Source of the DNA: a virus
DNA: 25,284 nucleotides
Strand: one strand, 5' to 3'
Virus record (IMG/VR): IMGVR_UViG_3300034198_003779
Coordinates: 1-25,284 of that record
The position numbers and the translations under genes were made by a program. The notes beneath the pieces are model-generated. The model ran no database searches. It was not told the DNA's origin and saw only the letters and a list, made by a program, of their open reading frames with translations. The number at the start of each line of letters is the position of its first letter. Position 1 is the first letter of the stretch. Below are positions 23,976 to 25,284 of the stretch, one piece after another.

Positions 23976-23978
23976 ATA
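23973..23978 (+). promoter_or_regulatory. TAAATA box upstream of structured element
   Basis: TAAATA (23973-23978) shares its TAA with the stop of the HNH gene. A start 6-7 bases downstream would fall at about 23984, the first bases of the 17-bp stem described next. The coincidence supports an independently transcribed RNA. The box could also be chance in AT-rich DNA. Confidence 0.4.
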
Positions 23979-23982
23979 CAAT

Positions 23983-24074
23983 TGTAGCTCACGGGTTTAT
24001 CTATCCTTAAAATGCATAATAAGTTATCTTTGTGGGAGTGCCATCTCACAATTCCTTTAAATTTGTGAGCTACA
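23983..24074 (+). ncRNA. Candidate structured RNA closed by a 17-bp stem
   Basis: Bases 23983-23999 (TGTAGCTCACGGGTTTA) can pair along their full length with 24058-24074 (TAAATTTGTGAGCTACA): 14 Watson-Crick pairs and 3 consecutive G-U pairs. Inside lies an 8-bp hairpin, TTGTGGGA (24030-24037) with TCTCACAA (24044-24051), including one G-U, loop GTGCCA. A weaker 4-bp hairpin (24006-24009 with 24020-24023) has a loop carrying the palindrome ATGCAT. The whole is a possible three-way junction of 92 bases. The three G-U pairs are consistent with pairing as plus-strand RNA rather than DNA. No open frame of note lies in it, and it is not tRNA-like. Function unknown. Confidence 0.55.
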
Positions 24075-24354
24075 CTACATATTCTTTATAGCCCGGTTTC
24101 ACTGGGCTTTTTCCTTTTAATACTGCCCACGTATTCTGCTCACGCATATACTGATCTAACCAACTGTTAGCTTTCAAATATGTTTGTGGGCGTTTTCTTG
24201 CTCTGCCTGAGCCTACACTTTTAGGTGGTTGGAATATAATAACATCGTTGTCACGCATAAGTTTTAAAAACTTATCTAAGTCTGGACTGAATGGACTAGA
24301 CCATATATCAAGCATCTGTGTTATTCTAATAAAGTTATAACATTTTACATTCAT
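24070..24354 (-). CDS. Hypothetical basic protein
   Basis: 94 residues on the minus strand, with a start at 24354 overlapping the stop of the gene upstream of it (ATGA), which favours this start over an in-frame ATG at 24372. The N-terminus is MNVKCYNFIRITQML, followed by a helical segment (DLDKFLKLMRDNDVIIFQPP) and a Lys/Arg/Gly-rich stretch (KSVGSGRARKRPQTYLK). A mixed tail with aromatic residues ends it (WLDQYMREQNTWAVLKG). No family recognised. Its 3' end overlaps the terminator and one arm of the structured element that belong to the opposite strand. Confidence 0.6.
   Translation of the reverse strand: MNVKCYNFIRITQMLDIWSSPFSPDLDKFLKLMRDNDVIIFQPPKSVGSGRARKRPQTYLKANSWLDQYMREQNTWAVLKGKSPVKPGYKEYVV
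24090..24118 (+). terminator. Intrinsic terminator for plus-strand transcript
   Basis: AGCCCGGT (24090-24097) pairs with ACTGGGCT (24101-24108) around a 3-base loop, with one G-U pair, and is followed by TTTTTCCTTTT on the plus strand. It lies 15 bases after the structured element and inside the last codons of the minus-strand gene. It can end both read-through from the fiber operon and any separate small RNA from 23984. Confidence 0.85.
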
Positions 24355-24845
24355 TTTAATAACTGTTCCCAAATGTATTCTTTGCTTGCTAATATTTCTT
24401 TTACTTTCTTTCGGTAAATCTTAACTGCTTGTGTGTTGTGTATCAGTTCACGGTTGTTTACTTTACGTGCATATTCAAATCCATGATTGCTCCAAGCTAT
24501 ATGTTCTGGTAATGCCGGGCTATTCTTTATAGATAACGCTACACGGTCCAATCGTCTTTTTTCTTTACGTGCTGATTTTAATTTATCTTCTAGGTATTTT
24601 AATAATAGAATGTATGCTTCATTTTCAGTAAACTTGGCTTTCTTGTCGTACTGTCTTACATCATCACGTAGTTCATCACTGAACAATAATGAGATATGGT
24701 TGCGGTTATATGTGTAATTACATAGTTTATCACTATGTTTGTTACCAAAATGATAATCTACTGGTTGTGGTGTGGACCATTCACTTCCACTATATTGTTT
24801 GGGCGTAAAGACAAACTTTACTAGTTTTGGTTTATATTTTTTCAT
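24351..24845 (-). CDS. Hypothetical basic protein, reversed unit
   Basis: 164 residues on the minus strand, basic and Tyr/Lys-rich. The N-terminal third is beta-like with turns (MKKYKPKLVKFVFTPKQYSG; PQPVDYHFGNKHSD). The middle contains HISLLFSDELRDDVRQYDKK and then a long charged helix (YILLLKYLEDKLKSARKEKR). The C-terminal part is a second basic helix. No known motif was recognised. GAAGGAA lies just upstream of the ATG, and TAAATATATAAT on the minus strand (24874-24863) is the likely promoter. The downstream gene at 24354 is coupled by ATGA. Function unknown. Confidence 0.65.
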   Translation of the reverse strand: MKKYKPKLVKFVFTPKQYSGSEWSTPQPVDYHFGNKHSDKLCNYTYNRNHISLLFSDELRDDVRQYDKKAKFTENEAYILLLKYLEDKLKSARKEKRRLDRVALSIKNSPALPEHIAWSNHGFEYARKVNNRELIHNTQAVKIYRKKVKEILASKEYIWEQLLK

Positions 24846-24862
24846 TGCATTTCCTTCTATTC

Positions 24863-24874
24863 ATTATATATTTA
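24863..24874 (-). promoter_or_regulatory. TAAATA promoter box for reversed unit
   Basis: On the minus strand TAAATA (24874-24869) is followed by TATAAT, which could alternatively serve as a host-type -10 element, and by a ribosome-binding site before the ATG at 24845. A second minus-strand TAAATA (24939-24934) lies further upstream. Confidence 0.5.
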
Positions 24875-24898
24875 ATGGTTCTACTTGTCGTGTATATA

Positions 24899-24911
24899 GG
24901 GCAATTTGCCC
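24899..24911. other. Perfect 13-base palindrome in divergent intergenic region
   Basis: GGGCAATTTGCCC at 24899-24911 is symmetric around its central T. It lies 25 bases upstream of the minus-strand TAAATA box and 41 bases before the plus-strand TATAAT. It has no T-run typical of a terminator in the right place, so an operator site for a dimeric repressor is one possibility. Confidence 0.3.
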
Positions 24912-24951
24912 AAAAGTGCCAAAAAACCGTGCTTATTTAAATGAAAGGCTG

Positions 24952-24966
24952 TATAATTAATAAATA
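24952..24966 (+). promoter_or_regulatory. Tandem promoter elements: TATAAT and TAAATA
   Basis: TATAAT (24952-24957), a perfect host sigma70 -10 hexamer, is followed by TAAATA (24961-24966). No good -35 hexamer is seen at 17 bases upstream of TATAAT. Either element would drive the structured leader at 25003 and the gene at 25095. The pair could allow both early and late expression, which is inference. Confidence 0.45.
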
Positions 24967-24991
24967 CATTTGTACTTAGTGACATTTGTAC
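24966..24991 (+). repeat. Direct repeat ACATTTGTAC, possible operator
   Basis: ACATTTGTAC occurs at 24966-24975 and again at 24982-24991, 16 bases apart, overlapping the predicted transcription start region. Two identical 10-base sites about 1.5 helical turns apart at a promoter suggest a binding site for a regulator. No regulator gene is visible in the window. Confidence 0.4.
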
Positions 24992-25002
24992 ATTCCTAAT
25001 AT

Positions 25003-25065
25003 ATGTCAAACGAAGTCCCCAGCTGAACACTGGGGCTTCATCTCAAGTTCAGGTGAGATTGACAT
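25003..25065 (+). ncRNA. Candidate three-way-junction RNA leader with complementary loops
   Basis: P1: ATGTCAA (25003-25009) pairs with TTGACAT (25059-25065), 7 bp. P2: GAAG-CCCCAG (25012-25022 with a bulged T at 25016) pairs with CTGGGGCTTC (25030-25039), 10 bp. P3: TCTCA (25041-25045) pairs with TGAGA (25054-25058). The P2 loop contains CTGAAC (25023-25028), which is exactly complementary to GTTCAG (25047-25052) in the P3 loop, so a 6-bp loop-loop contact or an alternative fold is possible. TTGACA is repeated at 25065-25070, offering P1 a second partner. It lies about 30 bases before the ATG at 25095. A riboswitch-like leader or stabilising element is inferred; no known class is recognised. 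Confidence 0.55.
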
Positions 25066-25094
25066 TGACAGGAAACATATATAAAGGAAAAGAA

Positions 25095-25277
25095 ATGAAC
25101 GAACTCAACGAATTGGCGATCATCCGCCTGCAAACAGAACTTGAAAACGCTATTGGTTTCAGGGAGTATTTTCTACGGGAAAATGACTTGCATAGCTATG
25201 CAACGTGGGACCAAACATTAGACGATATTATTAATGAAATTATGAATCTGGAGAATGATTATGGATCATCCAGATAA
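25095..25277 (+). CDS. Small acidic helical protein
   Basis: 60 residues from the ATG at 25095, chosen because AAAGGAAAAG stands just before it; a longer in-frame form from 25053 would start within the structured leader. It is acidic and helical (LAIIRLQTELENAIGFREYF; TWDQTLDDIINEIMNLEN) and ends YGSSR. No family recognised. It appears to begin a new rightward operon under the promoter elements near 24952 and 24961 and the structured leader. Its stop overlaps a likely next gene starting at 25261. Confidence 0.6.
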   Translation: MNELNELAIIRLQTELENAIGFREYFLRENDLHSYATWDQTLDDIINEIMNLENDYGSSR

Positions 25278-25284
25278 GTTTAAA
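25261..25284 (+). CDS. Start of a further gene, cut by window end
   Basis: An ATG at 25261 opens a frame (MDHPDKFK) that stays open to the window edge. GGAG (25250-25253) stands 7 bases before it, a good ribosome-binding site. The overlap with the end of the preceding gene is like other overlaps in this genome. Only eight codons are visible, so product and reality cannot be judged. Confidence 0.35.

Noticed and set aside
23983-24074. tRNA or group I intron remnant in the structured element
   Set aside because: No cloverleaf with D and T arms or CCA-type acceptor can be drawn, and I see no group I core pairing. The closing stem of 17 bp is too long for a tRNA.
24355-24372. Start at 24372 for the reversed gene ending at 24070
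   Set aside because: The ATG at 24354 forms a typical ATGA overlap with the preceding stop, like other coupled genes here.
25003-25065. Hammerhead ribozyme or purine riboswitch
   Set aside because: The three-way junction shape is similar, but the hammerhead core strings (CUGAUGA, GAAA) and the conserved purine-riboswitch junction bases are absent.
25053-25094. Longer N-terminus for the gene at 25095
   Set aside because: It would begin inside P3 of the structured leader, and the ribosome-binding site stands directly before 25095.

Overview
The window is about 25 kb of an AT-rich tailed double-stranded DNA phage genome. It carries the virion-structure half of the genome in tight, mostly plus-strand operons. 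The recognisable head genes are a two-domain large terminase, a 757-residue P22/SU10-sized portal, an acidic scaffold-like protein, and a major capsid protein of the DUF5309 (SU10/phiEco32) type. They are followed by an adaptor protein of the SU10 kind and three large fiber genes. This points to a podovirus-like phage with an SU10-related head. The host cannot be read from the window; the fiber and fiber-end sequences resemble those of uncultured aquatic phages. I see no tRNA, integrase, CRISPR array or insertion sequence.

Layout: 1-4143 holds two Gln/Pro/Ala-rich probable internal virion proteins (the first cut by the window edge) and, translationally coupled to them, a small Dps/ferritin-like protein with a complete ferroxidase signature. 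A single reversed gene (4203-4709, GNAT-like) sits between converging transcripts and a divergent promoter. 4745-6547 is a cassette of a small-terminase candidate and six small proteins, mostly basic. 6595-9349 holds two unknown genes and the large terminase. 9359-14769 holds two small genes, the portal, an unknown gene, the scaffold candidate and the capsid gene, closed by a strong terminator. 14854-23521 holds a neck-type unknown, the adaptor, three fiber genes and a small membrane protein. 23529-25284 holds an HNH endonuclease, two candidate structured RNAs, a reversed two-gene unit and the start of a new rightward operon.

Two unplanned patterns stand out. First, a TAAATA element (like the T4 late-promoter box TATAAATA) recurs at almost every operon start on both strands. 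In three genes (4745, 5249, 14854) it lies only 5-6 bases before an ATG that has no Shine-Dalgarno sequence, which is the spacing expected for leaderless mRNAs. One copy, TAAATATTTA at 4734-4743, is palindromic and could fire in both directions. Second, the right end carries two compact structured elements, each just downstream of a TAAATA box: a 17-bp closed structure (23983-24074) followed by an intrinsic terminator, and a three-way junction with complementary apical loops (25003-25065) upstream of a small gene. I recognise neither as a known RNA family.

The proposed expression logic is that a phage-specified sigma or sigma-like factor, encoded outside the window, reads the TAAATA boxes to express packaging, capsid and fiber operons. 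Within operons, genes are joined by ATGA and TAATG stop-start overlaps. This is inference from sequence; no transcription data are available here.
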